A stretch of 64,000 nucleotides of DNA, from contig CM062296.1 of NCBI GenBank assembly GCA_031216915.1, forward strand, positions 62,485,084-62,549,083, read 5' to 3'. Below, in pieces: positions 24,769 through 36,613 of the stretch (position 1 is its first letter; each line of letters starts with the position of its first letter). The DNA comes from Pictodentalium vernedei. Lineage: Eukaryota; Mollusca; Scaphopoda; Dentaliida; Dentaliidae. The notes under the pieces are model-generated. The model made no database searches. It was not told the origin of the DNA and was given only the letters and a program-made list of their open reading frames with translations. The translations under genes and the position numbers were made by a program.

Positions 24769-25491
24769 ATTTACTGAATTGTGATGAATCGGGAAATTTG
24801 CTGGCGCCTGCAAAATAATCTGTATTTACACTTCTCCGTGCAATGCTAAATTACAAAGCAAGCGTTGTCAGCAAGTAAATTTTGAATGTATATATTAACA
24901 TATTGTTTATCTTCGTGGTCACCTACTGGGCGGTCTGCGACCGGTCTTCTATAATTATGGTTCTAACATAAGATAGATTTAGGTATGCCATTTTGTTTAC
25001 ATCGAAATCATTCCACCAAAGCATTCGTTGAAAGACGTAGGTCTTAAGTTTTTCATCCACCGCCTCTACCACAAATGATGGCAATACACTACTTCTACTG
25101 GTTTATATGATATCTCTGGTCGACTGCCGCCCCGAGTCACAAAGCAAACAATCAACCGACTGGTGCATGTTGCTTTCAGTGCCGTAGTTCTCAATGTTTT
25201 ACAACCGGTACTTCATAGTGGTCTATACTTTTTAAATCGAGAGCTCAGAGAGGGGTGGCAGCTTTTGCGCTGTCAGAGCCACTCACACTAATTCACACCC
25301 GAAGTATACCACACTATATCAATCAACCAATTTCCGGATCACGAAAAAGCAGAGAAAGAGTCATTCAACAAAAGCGACAGCCGATTGGAAGAGTTCTTGC
25401 AGCTGTAGAAGGAAGAGAACGAGGAGAAGGCAGGGATGACAGCAACCTTTGGATAAAGAAGTGCATTTATCACTTCGTTCCAATTCGGAAT

Positions 25492-25836
25492 TTATTTATA
25501 TATTTTTGGGGTTTTAACGACAGTTTCGACAGCTAGGATCACCTCATATCGGTCGGTTTTACGGGTGAAACAAGCCGGAGTACCCAGAGAGAACAATGAG
25601 CAACGCTGAGTAACTTTTAGATTCCCCAGCGTACTAACTCCACGCAGTCAGAATTAGCATTGATTGAAGATACGCGCCCTATCGACGTGCAGTACGCCTT
25701 TGTGCACGCGTCACCGTGCCTCTACGTGGACAATCGACATTAAGGACACAAAGCAGTTGCCCCTGGGGTGGATCGAACAGTGAACGTTTCGGTTTGAAGT
25801 CCTATTCCGAAACCGCCGAGCAACGGCGCCCCCTAC
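25492..25836 (-). mobile_element. SINE D4 with degraded tRNA-like head
   Basis: Minus-strand tail at 25492 (ttttggggttttaacgac), body caagccggagtacccagag and tatcgacgtgcagtacgcc, head remnant gggtggatcgaacagtg to about 25836. Confidence 0.7.
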
Positions 25837-26051
25837 CAATTCAGACTTTAGACATGGAAATGCCTCCTCCCTTTGGCTCCCGCTTGATTGATCAGCATGC
25901 TATCACGCTGGTACAGGTTTGGCATTGTTTAGGAAGGGCTAATACTCAAGTATATGACCATAATTATTACACACATTTAAGAAAACATTTTCAACTTGTA
26001 GACTGTTAAATTATTTTTCAGAGTTGATTTGAAACATTAGTTTTTATCATG

Positions 26052-26364
26052 CAGTTAAAATTAGAAGTCCTGACACGAATAGTGCGCTTATATAGGCTTA
26101 ATTGCGCGTTGGAATTGCGCGCAATTTCCATATCGAATGGCATCCAAAGCACGGCAGGTTCTCTTGGTTACTCATAGCAAACACGTGCAATGTTTCTGCC
26201 AATGGACCTCCGGGTTACCGGAGGTCCATTGGCTGAAACATTGCTTGTGCACAGGCCATATGTACAGAATTTGATAGCTTTACTTGGGCCATAACGCGTA
26301 CATTAACGCGCATATCAACGTGCTATTTGTGCGCATTTCATGACAGGACTTCTAGTTTTAACTG
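26052..26364 (+). mobile_element. Family B MITE
   Basis: Ends CAGTTAAAATTAGAAGTCCT and AGGACTTCTAGTTTTAACTG, with TA following on the right. Central hairpin caatggacctccgggttacc. 313 bp, non-coding. The TA target and CAGT ends suggest a Tc1/mariner-type transposase. Confidence 0.75.
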
Positions 26365-26587
26365 TATATGCTATGCTAGCAGGAAGTTTGAAAACTTGTG
26401 TTAATAATTAATTATTTTGTTACAACGTTTTTGCGAGAGCCCATCGGCTTTCAGAGTTGTCCAATATAGCCATGATAGTGGCATTTAGCACTCCGTCAGT
26501 TAACTGATGTTATACTAGTGGTTGGAATGGAATATAGGATTTAATTACCATCATAGCACAGGCCAATTAGTTCGTCGACAGTTTTCC

Positions 26588-26740
26588 TTAACCCTTTTAA
26601 CACGAAAAAACGGCTTTTCGATCCACGAACATGACACATCAAAATTTCACTGAGAGAATGTATCAGTTGGTCTTCCACCAAGTAATAAATATGGTCTCTT
26701 CCAATTGTTGCATGTCACTGGCATGGGAGATAAAGGGTTA
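26588..26740. mobile_element. Family L MITE, core missing
   Basis: ttaacccttttaacacg at the left and gataaagggtta at the right, with the shared ctcttccaattgttgca block. The hairpin core present in the other L copies is absent. Confidence 0.5.
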
Positions 26741-26866
26741 GAGAAATAGGAAGGGCATCATTCGTTCTCCTTTACTAATGAACCTACTACATTCAGCAAT
26801 AATTTCTCTTGACATTTATGTGTTATTTTTTTCCAGAACTTCGATCCATGTTGTAATGCCCATATA

Positions 26867-27269
26867 GGGGGCGCGGTGGCGTCGCGGTAACCGGTTCTCG
26901 TCAGATCACCGAAGTCAAGCAACGTCGAGCGCGGTTAGTAGTTGGATGGGCGACCATTTCAGCGACTGATTCGCGCTCCCGCGTTATGTCCTTGGGCAAG
27001 GCACTTCACCCCTATTGCCTACATGGGGGCACGATGACGCTGTGTACTAAGGCGTACTGCACGTCGATGGTGCGCATGTCTTCAACCAATCTAACCCTGC
27101 CTGTGCCGCGGTGCAGAGTTCAGAGTTACGATGTTGAAGAGCTGACAGCTGCTCGTCGTTGCTCGGTGGTTCTCTCCGGGTACTCCGGCTTCCTCCACCC
27201 GTAAAACTGTCACCGACATTATATGACTCTGGCTGTTAATGTGTCGTTAAACCCTAATTAAAAAAAAAA
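26867..27269 (+). mobile_element. SINE D5 with 5S rRNA-derived head
   Basis: Positions 26888-26955 closely match the promoter half of 5S rRNA: ccggttctcgtcagatcacc, gaagtcaagcaacgtcgagc (A box) and agtagttggatgggcgacc (C box). The body is the same as in the tRNA-headed copies (ttgggcaaggcacttcaccc, tactaaggcgtactgcacgt, ctccgggtactccggcttcc). It ends at taaaccctaatt with an A run. SINE3-type elements with 5S promoters are known; body sharing with tRNA-headed copies is seen directly here. Confidence 0.85.
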
Positions 27270-27296
27270 TGCCTATATAGCTGTACGGCTGGGGAA

Positions 27297-27538
27297 TTAA
27301 CCCCTTCAACCCTAGTGTTATCTTCGATATCGGTTCAATGGCAGCAACGGGAAGAGATCATATTCTTTATTTTGGGGTAGGCCAATTAATATTTTCAACG
27401 TGCAGCCTTAGGGCTGCACGTTGAAAATATTGATTGGTCGACACCACATCTTCACTCAAAAGTCAACCTACTTAATGAAATTATGAAGTATCATGTTGCT
27501 GGGAAGGAAAAGCGGCCTCTGGGATTCAAAGGGTTCAA
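27297..27538. mobile_element. Family L hairpin MITE
   Basis: Ends ccccttcaaccctagtg and attcaaagggttcaa. Core hairpin attttcaacgtgcagcctta with its complement. The TTAA flank on the left suggests the same class of target as family A. Confidence 0.6.
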
Positions 27539-27659
27539 TGCTTTGTTGCAAGAGAGCTCCCATAGCTTTGAGTAGGTGTATGAATATTTGTCTCTTGTTA
27601 TTTTTGTGGGTGTGAAATTGAAGCGGCAAGGGGTGGAATGAGAAAGAAACAGCACAAGT

Positions 27660-28600
27660 GGAATGTACAGATATACAGACGGATAGACGTACATATAATC
27701 AGATAGACTGACAGAGACGCTACATGTTCATAGAACAACTACGCTGTATACTTACCTCAGAGTATTTCTGTAAATCACGAACATGTTGAGTGCTGACGTG
27801 TAGCACGTTACTGAAGTTGATGTAATTTATTATTTCACCGCGAACAAAGATACTCTCCATGGTCATAACTATTTTATTGTTATGGCGGAATGGAATGATA
27901 TCCCTTAAATTTTTTGCCTCTGACGTGTCCCAATAGAAATCGAATATGATGTATATGAGGGCGTGGCAGTAGCGATTTTCACTGTGAATACATTTGTGGC
28001 TCTGCAAGTGTGTAGAAATAGACCGACGGATATAGCTGTGTGTCTGGAGTATGAAGTGTTGTGTATTAAGAGAGCTGTTCCTGTCAGAGGGCACATCTGT
28101 GTGCTGTTTTACGTAGGAAACGGTAAGAGATAGCTGGGGATAGAAACATTGCGAGTGAAATACGTTGACAGACAAATAGACAGATAGGCGTACATACAAT
28201 CAGAAAGACTGACAAAGGCGCTACATGTTAATAGAACAACTACGCTATGTACTTACCTCAGATTATTCTCGAGATGCTCGAAATAGTTGAATGCTGTCGT
28301 GTGTGACGGTGGTTGGATGTTATACTATATTATTTCACCGCAAACAAAGATACTCTCCATGGACATAAATATTTTACTGTTATTGAATGGTGTCCCTCAA
28401 CATTTCTACCTCCAACTTTTCCCGATGGACACCCACGCTGGTGTAGTATCGGCATGACAGTGCGTGGTAATTGTGACTTGTACTGTGAATGAATGTGTGA
28501 TCTCGAATGTGTGTGTCAATCTATCAATTTATGTGTATGTCTCTCCGTTCATCAATATGTACGTCTTGACGTTCGTATGTTGTCTCTCTGTACAGGCTGC
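27660..28600 (-). repeat. ~470-bp tandem duplication with splice-like sites
   Basis: Two diverged units (about 27660-28140 and 28143-28600) share acatgttcatagaacaacta, ttatttcaccgcgaacaaag, atactctccatggtcataa and an acagayrgatagrcgtac border. On the minus strand each unit has CTGAG followed by GTAAGTA (near 27765 and 28259), like a splice donor. Upstream, a short reading (TMESIFVRGEIINYINFSN) is partly preserved. This could be duplicated exons of an unknown gene or a non-coding repeat. Confidence 0.5.
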
Positions 28601-28653
28601 CATCTAGAACCTTAAGCGGTGGAAGGTGTAGCTAACCACAGGAGTATTTCATT

Positions 28654-28722
28654 TCGTCGTGTGAGAACAATAAGGTTCTATCTTCCACTGGAAGATAGAA
28701 CCTTATGGTTCTCACACGACGA
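28654..28722. repeat. Family K hairpin, copy 1
   Basis: cgtgtgagaacaataaggtt and ctatcttcca pair with tggaagatagaaccttatgg and ttctcacacgacga, arms about 34 bp. Nearly the same hairpin occurs at 42757. Confidence 0.75.
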
Positions 28723-29009
28723 TTTCTTTTGTTATTCAGAGTTTACTTGACTGGTAGTTTCTTTCTTCTGAAGCGCTAAGATCAATTGAGTGGACTTTTC
28801 GTCCGATAGAAAAGCTTATGTAAGAAAACAACAATGATACACTTGAAGCCCAATCAAACATTCTACTGATGGACAACTGTCAAATTAATTTTGGATCGAA
28901 AAATTCACCCGCTTAGTGTTTACTATAAATCTACTCTCCACGCCTTATATCTATTATCGACGTATTTATGGGAAACGGCTCTGTCCGTCCAACACCATTT
29001 ATCTAATTT

Positions 29010-29264
29010 TTAACTCTCTACCCGACGAATCGGCCAACAACGTCCGCGTAATATGCAAATTCAGCAATTGAAATAAACATTTTTTTTTCAAAAATGTCAA
29101 CAAAACCATATCATGTGCCCCCTCATTTGGAACGAGCTCGTCGAGCTCGTTCCAATGAGGGGGTCACATGATATGGGTTTGTTGATTTTTTTTCCCAAAA
29201 CAAATTAAAGAATGATATTTAGAATAATCAATTTTTATACCGTCTGAGTTGGGTAAAGGGTTAA
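29010..29264. mobile_element. Family A2 hairpin MITE
   Basis: TTAA flanks, with the A core (GGAACGAGCTCGTCGAGCTC). The arms differ from A1: caacaaaaccatatcatgtg replaces the aaacataggttatgacc arm. Ends are ctctctacccgacgaatcgg and gagttgggtaaaggg. Confidence 0.65.
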
Positions 29265-29306
29265 TATTATCAGTATTAGCTCACCCAGTCCTCTATCTAA
29301 ACAGTA

Positions 29307-29620
29307 CAGTTAAAACTAGAAGTCCTGTCACGAACTGTGCGCTTATCTAGACTTATTTGCGCGTAAGAATTGCGCGTAACTGCCATATCGAACGGCATCC
29401 AAAACACGGCAAGTTCTCCTGGTTCCTCATATTAAACACAAGCAATGTTTCAGCCAATGGACCTCCGGGTTACCCGGAGATCCATTGGCTGAAACATTGC
29501 TTGTGTACAGGCCATATGGACAGAATTGCATAGCCTTACAATGGCCATAACGCGTAGAGTAACGCGCAGATCGACGTATTATTTGTGTGCATTTCATGAC
29601 TGGACTTCTAGATTTAACTG
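29307..29620 (+). mobile_element. Family B MITE
   Basis: CAGTTAAAACTAGAAGTCCT at the left after TA, tggacttctagatttaactg at the right before TA. The central hairpin has arms of over 30 bp (caagcaatgtttcagccaat and complement). Confidence 0.75.
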
Positions 29621-30497
29621 TAGTAAGAAACAACTCATCTAGCATTTTTCTTGTGTAGTTTTGTTTCAGTAGGAATCAGTGAGGATCGGCTTTAGCACAT
29701 TACTTATCTTATTGACTCTCCAGTGAAAACTGAGTCTCCCTTTCCCATGTCTGGTATCGACGCTTTAGAATGAACCGATTCACCCCGCACTAACATAAGA
29801 TGGCCGATTGGGTCTGTGGCGTTGTAAACCTGATTCCAACTACATCATCAAGTCATTCCTTCACCGCATTGGTGACGATGTTGGAATATCTTATTAGAAT
29901 GACCATGCCCCCACAGTGAGGTGTATCTTGCTGTTTCATGTGATGTCCCAATTTAATTATCGTTTACAAAAACAATCTCCTAAGAAACTCACTGACAACT
30001 TTTCGTGCTGGCAAGAACGTGGTTGTAGAATTTGTTGTTGAAATATATTTGAGCACAGTTAATAGATTTCACAAGAGCCGAAATTCAGTAAAATAACCAG
30101 CCATTTCGTTACGTTTAGACATTTCATAATATTAATTATCCGTTCCTTTATTCCTCAATTCGCGCAATTTCAAGCTTTACTTGAAGTAAAAATTGTTTTT
30201 TACGAAAGTATTGGTCGCTTGCTTGTTCTTCTCATTACGTATACTGTGGGCCAAACAATGTTTCTACACAAAATCGTGTACAAATAGTTTAAGGCCTTAG
30301 TGCCATACTGCAGTACTGAAAATAGGCAAGCGACATAAACGTACAATGTCAGTCCCATAGTGCCAATAATTACAAGAAGCAACCAGTCCATATTACATAT
30401 CATTGCTACTCTCGGTCACATATAGAAAAGTGTCTCAGGCGTTACCATTTTCCCGAGAGTTTTCGGTTTCTCGGTGCGTCGTTGTCGCGATAGATTT
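29621..30497. other. No gene seen
   Basis: Short readings without domains. A minus-strand hydrophobic reading near 30200-30403 has no supporting signals. Confidence 0.4.
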
Positions 30498-30747
30498 TTA
30501 ACCCTATACTCAACGAATCGGCAACCACCGCGGGCGTAATATGCAAATTCAGCAGCTGAAAAAATACTATTTTTCAAAAGAATTCAACAAAACCATATCA
30601 TGGAACCTCTCTTTGGAACGAGCTCCTCGAGCTCGTTCCAATGAGGGGTCACATGATATGGTTTTGTTGAAATGTTTTGAATTTTAAAAAAAAAATGATA
30701 TTTAAAATAATAAATTTTGATATCGTCTGCGTTGGGTAAAGGGTCAA
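30498..30747. mobile_element. Family A2 hairpin MITE
   Basis: Ends ccctatactcaacgaatcgg and gcgttgggtaaaggg. A2 arm caacaaaaccatatcatgg, core GGAACGAGCTCCTCGAGCTC. Right flank is TCAA, a degraded TTAA. Confidence 0.65.
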
Positions 30748-32040
30748 AGCATACACTTTGATGTATGAAAAGTCAATTTGTGGATGATGTGTACATTTCT
30801 CCTGGGAATATAAACTTAATAATTAAAACATATTTTCAACATACAATATATTTAATCATTATTGACAAAAAAATACAAAGGCCGAGATGGAAAAGTTGTT
30901 AACGTGTTACCAGTCTTCTTGATAGGAAAATACCTTGATGTTTAATAAAGTGGAAGCTTGTGCCCTGTGACCAATCGTTATCGAGTGGGGGGAGTTATCA
31001 CGTTGATTGACTTGAGGCAAGATACATCTTTTGTTCGTACTAGTTAGAGGGTTAATGCATTCATGTAGTTTTGGGGTTCTTTTTCAGAAATTATTGCCGT
31101 AATTCATCTTACAAGCGTTCAGTACAAAAGAAAATATTTAGACAGAATTCCACGCTGTGTTGAGGGTCACAACATTCCGCGTACGTGAGAAATAAGGAAG
31201 GTAGCTGTTCGAACATAAAAATGGCACCCGTTCTAAAAGTAATCAAATACTCCAGTTTGTACAAATTTTGCGATAACTGCTGTTGTTTATACTTATTAAG
31301 TCAACCTAGCTAGCTGTTTTAGTAGGCATAACAATAACTTGGCATTTTATTTTTTTCAAATTCGATATCTCCGAATAAAGTATAATGCAATATAGAACAA
31401 CCATGGTAACTCAGTCTAGGGTGTCTGTTGTCTGGGGAATGCCAAACCGACAGTCTCGTTTGCGAAGGATCGCTGGACACCAAGGACGTTTGTCGGACGT
31501 CGCCATCGTCAATTGGGCAGGCCGAGGAACCCACTCAGTGCAGAGGAAACCCAAATAAAATTTAACTATCGTTTAACGAAGACCGACCTCCAAGTCAGAT
31601 AAAGTTGGGGGCATTTGTAATGTGATATCAAACATTGACAGCAAATTGTCGGACTTCAGACCGTAACCGTGATTCAAACTCCCCATAATGATCCAAAAGA
31701 AGAGAGATTGAGGGGAAACAAGAAAACTAGGAAGATGCTTGCTTCATGGAGGCGAAAATGCGTGGAGCGTGTTGCTAACCAACATTATGGTTTTGTGCCG
31801 GCCCTTTACAGGGCGCACACATTCTGAAAAGAAATTATATAAAGCACACTATACATTGCTGGTCTTTTTTCATGAAAACAAAAGCAAACCAGTAACCATC
31901 CGTTCATGCTCTTTGATGCCTTTTGGGAATTCCTGTAGTGTTTTTCAGTTAATAAATGTATTTTCAAACTTGAAGGGAAAAAAAAAATTATTTCCTTATG
32001 GTTCATTGATCAACTTCAGGTACTCATAGGCAATATTAGG
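30748..32040. other. No gene seen
   Basis: AT-rich. A 71-codon minus reading (31319-31534) with DDGDVRQTSLVSSDPSQTRL is unassigned. Confidence 0.4.
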
Positions 32041-32285
32041 TTACCCTTTACCTAACATGGAAAGCAGACGACACTTGCAAAATAAATTCTTGAATAACTA
32101 ATTTGTTTCATCTTTTTGTCTCAAAAACATAGGTTATGACCCCCTCATTGGAACGAGCGCGACAAGCTCGTTTCAATGAAGGGGTCATAACCTATGTTTA
32201 TGAGACACAAAATGAAAAAAATAATGAAAATTAAATGGCGATTTTTGAGAATAGGTTTTGGCCGTTACGTTGGGTGAAGGGTTAA
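32041..32285. mobile_element. Family A1 hairpin MITE
   Basis: Ends ccctttacctaacatgg and cgttgggtgaaggg. A1 arms with aaacataggttatgacc, core gaacgagcgcgacaagctcg. Confidence 0.65.
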
Positions 32286-32422
32286 TGTCTCCAATAAAAG
32301 TCTGTATAGAAAAAAAATGGTCTGTTGAAATTGGGAATGGCGGCATACATTTGGACCAATCAATTGCTGTTTATTTTGATTGTGGCGGCAATGCAGCGGT
32401 GGTGGCGACGTTGGGGTGAAAG

Positions 32423-32494
32423 CGGTGGTGGTGGTGGTGGTGGTGGTGGTGGTTGGGGTCGTGGTCGTGGTTGTGATCGTGGACGTGGTGGTCG
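32423..32494. repeat. (GGT)n and related triplets
   Basis: Eleven or so GGT triplets followed by GGTCGT variants. The glycine-rich reading through it is a by-product. Confidence 0.9.
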
Positions 32495-32841
32495 TCTTCA
32501 GTGGATAAGTCTATAAGACGATAAGCATAATCACAAAATATCAATTATTTCAAACACTAATACACGAACGTGGAGTTTTTCAAAATGTTGTTAGTAGTGT
32601 GTACAGTTAATAATCATGACAACTCTCTCGGATGCTTTGGACAGGCACATGCGAACAGTACATTGGGGAAGTCGTACTTGTTCACAATGCATTGAGGGGT
32701 ACTCTCTAACACTACCAACGGAATCAATTTCAGTCCCTGCTATACCACCTCAGTAGAAAATATGTCTACAATAACCAGAATTCTACTTTCAGCATCTGTT
32801 TACTCTGATAGCTTTGGACCAACGATGAGAGGTAAGACAAT

Positions 32842-33375
32842 TCGGGCTGTCACGATTTTTTAATTTAGGAATCGATTAATCGTCGCAAATAATCGATGAT
32901 AATCGATTGATCGTACCTAGATGACCCCCCATCTCTTTCTCTTTGAAGTCGATAAAAATGAAGGTGAAGTCAGTTGACCTACCTCAAGTAAACAACGAAG
33001 ACGATACTCTTTTAGTTACATTCAAAGCTTTGATGTTCTGAACTTTTGAATCGTCAGTGTAATAATCAAGACCGCTCGGCAGTTGCGAACTTCGCAACTG
33101 CCGACCGGTATTTATTATCACACTGACGGTTCAAAAGTTCAGAACATCAAAGCTTTGATGAATGTACCTGAAAGACAAATGCTTCCAACAGTTTCTTGGG
33201 GTTTAACATCGATGTTCTTAACTCTTTACCTTTAGAAACAATAGTTTTTTCAACATATTTTCTTTTAATTATTAAACGTCTAAAACGGGATATAATTTAC
33301 TGATAATTCGACAACGAAAAATACTAATCGATTTCGCCGTGACCGATCAACAATCGATTAATCATGACAGCCCTA
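32842..33375. mobile_element. Family F hAT-type MITE, copy 2
   Basis: Inverted orientation relative to copy 1, with the same long near-palindromic body and ends (one end TCGGGCTGTCACGATT, the other CATGACAGCCCTA). Flanked by aagacaat (32834-32841) and aagacaac (33376-33383), an 8-bp target duplication with one mismatch. Non-coding. Confidence 0.8.
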
Positions 33376-33479
33376 AAGACAACATGCGTCAAAACACTTA
33401 TTCAAAACAGAAATGTTCTCATCCATCCTCCTTTAACTAGAATAATATGGATATACAAATGATAGCAGCGTATATACGA

Positions 33480-34214
33480 TATATTAAAATTAACCATAGC
33501 TCAAAAGAATTCGGCAAAAGGTTTGAAAGACTAAATTAGAAACGATTCTTTCATATAACCCATATGACCAAACGACCACCAGTGATTGACTATCTCATGA
33601 AAGATGCGATGAACGATTCGGATGTTTGTGAACATTTTTACGGAAGGAGCTCATCATAGAAACATAGATAAAGTGTGTTTAATGCATAATTTGTTCAACA
33701 GAGGACGAGAGAAGAACAGCACTGTGAACTTGAATAACGCATTTCTTAAAAACTCACGCGGTCGACAACAAATTGGAATACTGGGCAGGTAAATGTATCC
33801 AAATAAATCACTCGAATTTTTGAATACCCATCAGGAAGACACAGAAAAAAACCCTACGGATATATAGTCGTCGATTTGAAACAGGACACGAAGGATACTG
33901 AAAGACTGTACAGTGATATCTTCAACTTTGCTTTGCATGAGACTGGTGCTGAACCTCTCACGTGTCATGGCAGTTCTGGGAGTTGTCTAGTAAAAACAGC
34001 CAAGAGCAATCTCTCTTCACAAGTCTGCAAATCGTTGGCAGTGGAAATGACCACACCCTTGCACGTGCATCAGAATAATCTGTCTACTTTACCATCATGT
34101 GACCACAGAGAAACTATACAGATGACAAGACCTCCCGTTTGTAGGGTTCTCTGCATCACATGGTTTGCAACGTCACACCCAACATAGATGCCCTATGGAT
34201 GATGATGGATCCGC

Positions 34215-34268
<54 letters not shown>

Positions 34269-35150
34269 AATAATGATGTCCGTGATGATGGTGGAGTCAG
34301 CTTTAAATAGATAGTCATTCCTGTTTATGAAGACCACAACGAACGAATTCAAAAGAAAGAGAAACAGCTCATACGTGAAGGTAGTATATCCGTAAAGAAG
34401 CCCGCGAGGAAACTAGGGAGCTCATGTTACCCACAGACAGATCGTTATTATTACTGAAATAAAAGAAAATATTATGTTTGATGTATTACGTCAATAAACT
34501 TCGCTTTCATCGTGAGATTAAACTTGCTATAACTACTCGTGTGACCAAACAATCAATAGATCTTGACAAGGCTATAAATCGTATCCTCGACAAACACAAC
34601 TACAGTTTTGCCCAATTATATCATGATGCTGAAACGGATTGAAGTAGGGAATGTAAACTTAACAACATCTATAATACGTCTTAGGGAGGGGACAAAGGAA
34701 TCGTTTAGTATGTATTCCGACTCTTGGCATCTTGGGGTGAAACAAAAATAATTTATATAGCATAAAAATCGGAGAAATCGGGACCTAAATGAATCTACGA
34801 CGACTCGCTTTTTTTCTGCACGTTACATCTCGGAAGAAAATGACATCTTACGTTTACAATTAGAAAACCAACAAACACGTTATAAGTCGGACGCCTAATA
34901 CTGCCTAGATTTCTAAAAGGCATTCTTGGAAGGCCGACTTAAACCTATAGGAAACGACGAATACATAGACCACCATCCCCCGCCACAAGTCGACAAAAAA
35001 AAAGATTCGGAGTTGAGGGTCGTATGGGTGACGTCTATCGCGGCAGCCGAAAAGAGGGCCAAAGATGAACTAAAAAGGAAAGGTCATTGGTAATCTCTGG
35101 TAAATGGGAAAAAGGAAATTAAAACGATGGAACACAAGAAAGGAATAAAC
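33480..35150 (+). other. Decayed coding-like stretch of unknown origin
   Basis: Short readings in several frames have protein-like composition: YGYIVVDLKQDTKDTERLYS near 33860, a stretch near 34560 (DLDKAINRILDKHNYSFAQL), and a basic-rich one near 35030 (AAAEKRAKDELKRKG). Breaks are many. It may be an old mobile-element fossil; I cannot name a family. The GA microsatellite lies inside it. Confidence 0.35.
34216..34263. repeat. (GA)n microsatellite
   Basis: About 24 uninterrupted GA units. Confidence 0.95.
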
Positions 35151-35158
35151 GGACTACT

Positions 35159-35404
35159 TAACCCTTTACCCAACGAATCGCCCGCATCCGCCCGCGTAAT
35201 ATGCAAATTCAGCAGTTGAAAAAATATTATTTTTCAAAAAATTTCAACAAAACCATATCATGTGACCCCTCGTTGGAACGAGCTCGACGAGCTCGTTCCA
35301 ACGAGGGGTCACATGATATGGTTTTGTTGAAATTTTTTGAAAAATTTGAAAAAAGGTTTTAAAATTATAAATTTTGATATCGTCTTCGTTGGGTAAAGAG
35401 TTAA
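35159..35404. mobile_element. Family A2 hairpin MITE
   Basis: TTAA-flanked, ends CCCTTTACCCAACGAATCGC and cgttgggtaaagag. The hairpin has about 45-bp arms with almost no mismatch, centred on GAGCTCGACGAGCTC. Confidence 0.7.
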
Positions 35405-35799
35405 CGACAACTAGAAGATGTGTGAAAGGAGGTGGAGGCATAAAATTAGATTTCTGAAGAAACAATGCTGTCAATACTGATCTATGTGTATTGTGCATGT
35501 AAGGTCAATGAATGAGTGATACTCCGACCTATATTTTGATCCAATGTATTAGAACCACCAGAGTCTATATTAATTTTTTAGCTGTGCGTTTCATTGTTTA
35601 ATTGCACGCCTATGCTTTTATTTTCATAAAATACATGTTTTTCTGCAAAGCCTGAAGCGAAGAATAGTTTTTTTTTGATTGTCCTTGAATAATAGGATCA
35701 CGTGCGTGGACTATTTAATTATTTCTTTATTTACGTTTGGACTATTTTTTGCAATAATTTGTGTTTTTAATATTTTTGTAGTTAACTCTAGGCGTGCAA

Positions 35800-35929
35800 T
35801 AAACATAGAACAGCATACCCTTTCGAACTGTCATTTTCACCGCACTCGATCGATTCCGGCGGCTCGCCATTATCCCAATATTATCCCTCCCCCAAAATGA
35901 CAGTTCGAACGCGAATGCCGTTATGTTTA
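35800..35929. repeat. Inverted repeat related to the 15.4 kb hairpin
   Basis: aaacatagaacagcat pairs with atgccgttatgttt, and tttcgaactgtcattttc with aaaatgacagttcgaa. The outer arm resembles that of the element at 15428. Confidence 0.55.
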
Positions 35930-35943
35930 TTTATATTTCGACT

Positions 35944-36184
35944 TTAACTCTTTCAACACGAGAGACCGCTTTTTCGGTCCAGCAACAAGATTCGTCATAA
36001 TTTTATTAAGTGGGATGGCTACTAAGTGAACGTATGTAGTTGAACAATTAATATTTTCAACGTGCAGCCTGAAGGCTGAGCGTTGAAAAAATTAATTGCT
36101 CTACCCCCAAATAATGGATATGGACTCTTCCAATTTCTGCAATTTAACTGGCAGGGAAGATACCACCAGTGCTGAAAGGGTTAA
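35944..36184. mobile_element. Family L hairpin MITE
   Basis: TTAA on both sides. Ends ctctttcaacacgagag and gtgctgaaaggg. Core attttcaacgtgcagcctga pairs with ggctgagcgttgaaaa. Confidence 0.65.
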
Positions 36185-36457
36185 CTCATGTTAGGCCGAT
36201 ATAAAATATAATCATGGCTAAAACGGATCTAGTCTAATTTATTTCGAAAAATTGGTAATTTAATTTTCATCTAATTACTGTTATAAACACAGTGACCTCG
36301 ACATGTGAAATCAGTTTTCAATGAGAGCAGATAAAAACGTTATCTTTCTGAGTCGAATGGTCGCACTTGCTGCCAGAAGTTACTGTGGCTGATTCAGATT
36401 GTATCAGTCTAGACCTTTTAGCTTGTATCGGCGAATTGATTGTTTGATAAATAGAGA

Positions 36458-36613
36458 TTATTACCATTATGTGGATGTACAAAATATGTATCCGAGTCGA
36501 GCTCCGGGTTCTAAGGGAAAATCACGACGAGTCGAAGACGAGTCGTGATCTACCCTTAGAACACGGAGTGAGACTCGGATACATATTTTGTACATCCACA
36601 TAATGGTAATAAT
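36458..36613. repeat. Inverted-repeat element, ~75-bp arms
   Basis: attattaccattatgtggat and gtacaaaatatgtatccgag pair with the right arm ending gtggataatggtaataat-like sequence. Loop near gacgagtcgaagacgagtc. Its end resembles the I-repeat terminus (ttattacca). Confidence 0.75.

Noticed and set aside
25255-25536. 93-codon ORF upstream of SINE D4
   Set aside because: Its last third is SINE sequence and the first part has no recognisable motif.
26888-26955. 5S rRNA gene
   Set aside because: Only the promoter half matches, and it runs straight into a SINE body. It is a 5S-derived SINE head, not a gene.
27720-28199. 159-residue minus-strand protein
   Set aside because: The reading lies mostly in a tandemly duplicated, microsatellite-like region. 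The second unit does not keep the frame. Reported only as a duplication with splice-like sites.
32325-32516. Glycine-rich secreted peptide
   Set aside because: The glycine tract is a GGT microsatellite. No splice or start support and no conserved part.
33876-34187. 103-codon gene
   Set aside because: Part of a decayed stretch with many breaks; no domain recognised, so it is listed only as coding-like remains.
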